From: Archaeoglobaceae archaeon
GTDB lineage: Archaea > Halobacteriota > Archaeoglobi > Archaeoglobales > Archaeoglobaceae
NCBI GenBank assembly: GCA_015523335.1
Contig: WAKM01000039.1
Span: 1-60,692 of the forward strand
Direction of reading: 5' to 3'
DNA: 60,692 nt
The position numbers and the translations under genes are program-made. Shown one piece after another: positions 60,611 through 60,692 of this stretch (within the stretch, counting starts at the first letter, position 1; every line of letters starts with the position of its first letter). The notes beneath the pieces were generated by a model. That model was not told the DNA's origin. It saw nothing but the letters and a program-made list of their open reading frames with translations, and searched no databases.

Positions 60611-60692
60611 CCGAATCGATGTCGATTTTAAAATATAAAATGATTTTTGCTAATTTCTGTTATCATAAAAATCATTCGAAATATAAATATAC

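Noticed and set aside
1-60692. CRISPR array or prophage
   Set aside because: No spaced direct repeats and no phage structural genes were seen.

Overview
The window is archaeal chromosome, most likely from the Archaeoglobales (Archaeoglobus, Ferroglobus or Geoglobus type). It carries TATA-binding protein, pelota, Hel308, the RNase P protein Rpp30, C/D box guide RNAs, an archaeal S-adenosylmethionine synthetase, an AMA-type AAA ATPase (a family described from Archaeoglobus and methanogens), and the archaeal five-subunit CO dehydrogenase/acetyl-CoA synthase (CODH/ACS). A five-haem c-type cytochrome points toward the iron- or sulfur-compound-respiring members. Many genes start 20-30 bases after an AT-rich TATA-like element, and operon-internal genes carry GGAGG/GGTGAT-like ribosome sites, both as expected for archaea. 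The species cannot be fixed from the sequence alone.

Layout. 1-9.0 kb: tRNA-Gly(CCC) divergent from a small thioredoxin, an EhaR-like HAD protein, a PhoH/KH ATPase, a thiolase/DUF35 pair, a TRAM protein, a membrane-protein/actin-like-ATPase pair, a dead transposase, the AMA ATPase and a cupin. 9.0-13.5 kb: a packed cluster of five C/D box sRNAs on both strands, then a three-gene operon (PadR regulator, S-layer-like surface protein, 14-helix drug exporter) with a repeat operator over its promoter, and a sixth C/D sRNA behind it. 13.6-24.7 kb: phosphoglycerate kinase, a decayed vapBC pair, a class II ribonucleotide reductase split by two inteins, a dead ATPase, S-adenosylmethionine synthetase, manganese pyrophosphatase and a riboflavin-pathway reductase. 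24.7-26.6 kb is a graveyard: a multiply frameshifted DNA methyltransferase, a ribbon-helix-helix gene with a stop codon, and an unknown broken gene. 26.6-41 kb is ordinary housekeeping (CinA-like, eIF2B-like, PHP, PhoU-like, PfkB, Hel308, thiD, hisS, purM, a proteasome-assembly-chaperone homologue and others).

41-52 kb is the metabolic core. A pentahaem cytochrome diverges from a ferredoxin/FwdB/FwdD trio, followed directly by cdhA-cdhB-cdhC-(30-codon microgene)-cooC-cdhD-cdhE. Together cdhABCDE with CooC make or cleave acetyl-CoA through the Wood-Ljungdahl carbonyl branch. The preceding trio resembles part of formylmethanofuran dehydrogenase, but its FwdB lacks the Cys-His tungsten-ligand loop, so its job is probably not the classic one.

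52-60.7 kb: FAD synthase, a TauE/SafE transporter, a TrmO-dUTPase fusion, Rpp30 with an RNA-binding partner, an M50-like membrane protein, pelota, a phosphoesterase, TBP, a DUF1405 membrane protein whose stop codon lies inside tRNA-Thr(CGT), LarE and a Nudix hydrolase.

The most interesting items are the sRNA cluster, the membrane-anchored actin-like pair, the metal-ligand-less FwdB module next to cdh, the microgene that duplicates the CdhC tail, the TrmO-dUTPase fusion, and the intein that uses the catalytic thiyl-radical cysteine of ribonucleotide reductase as its splice-junction residue.
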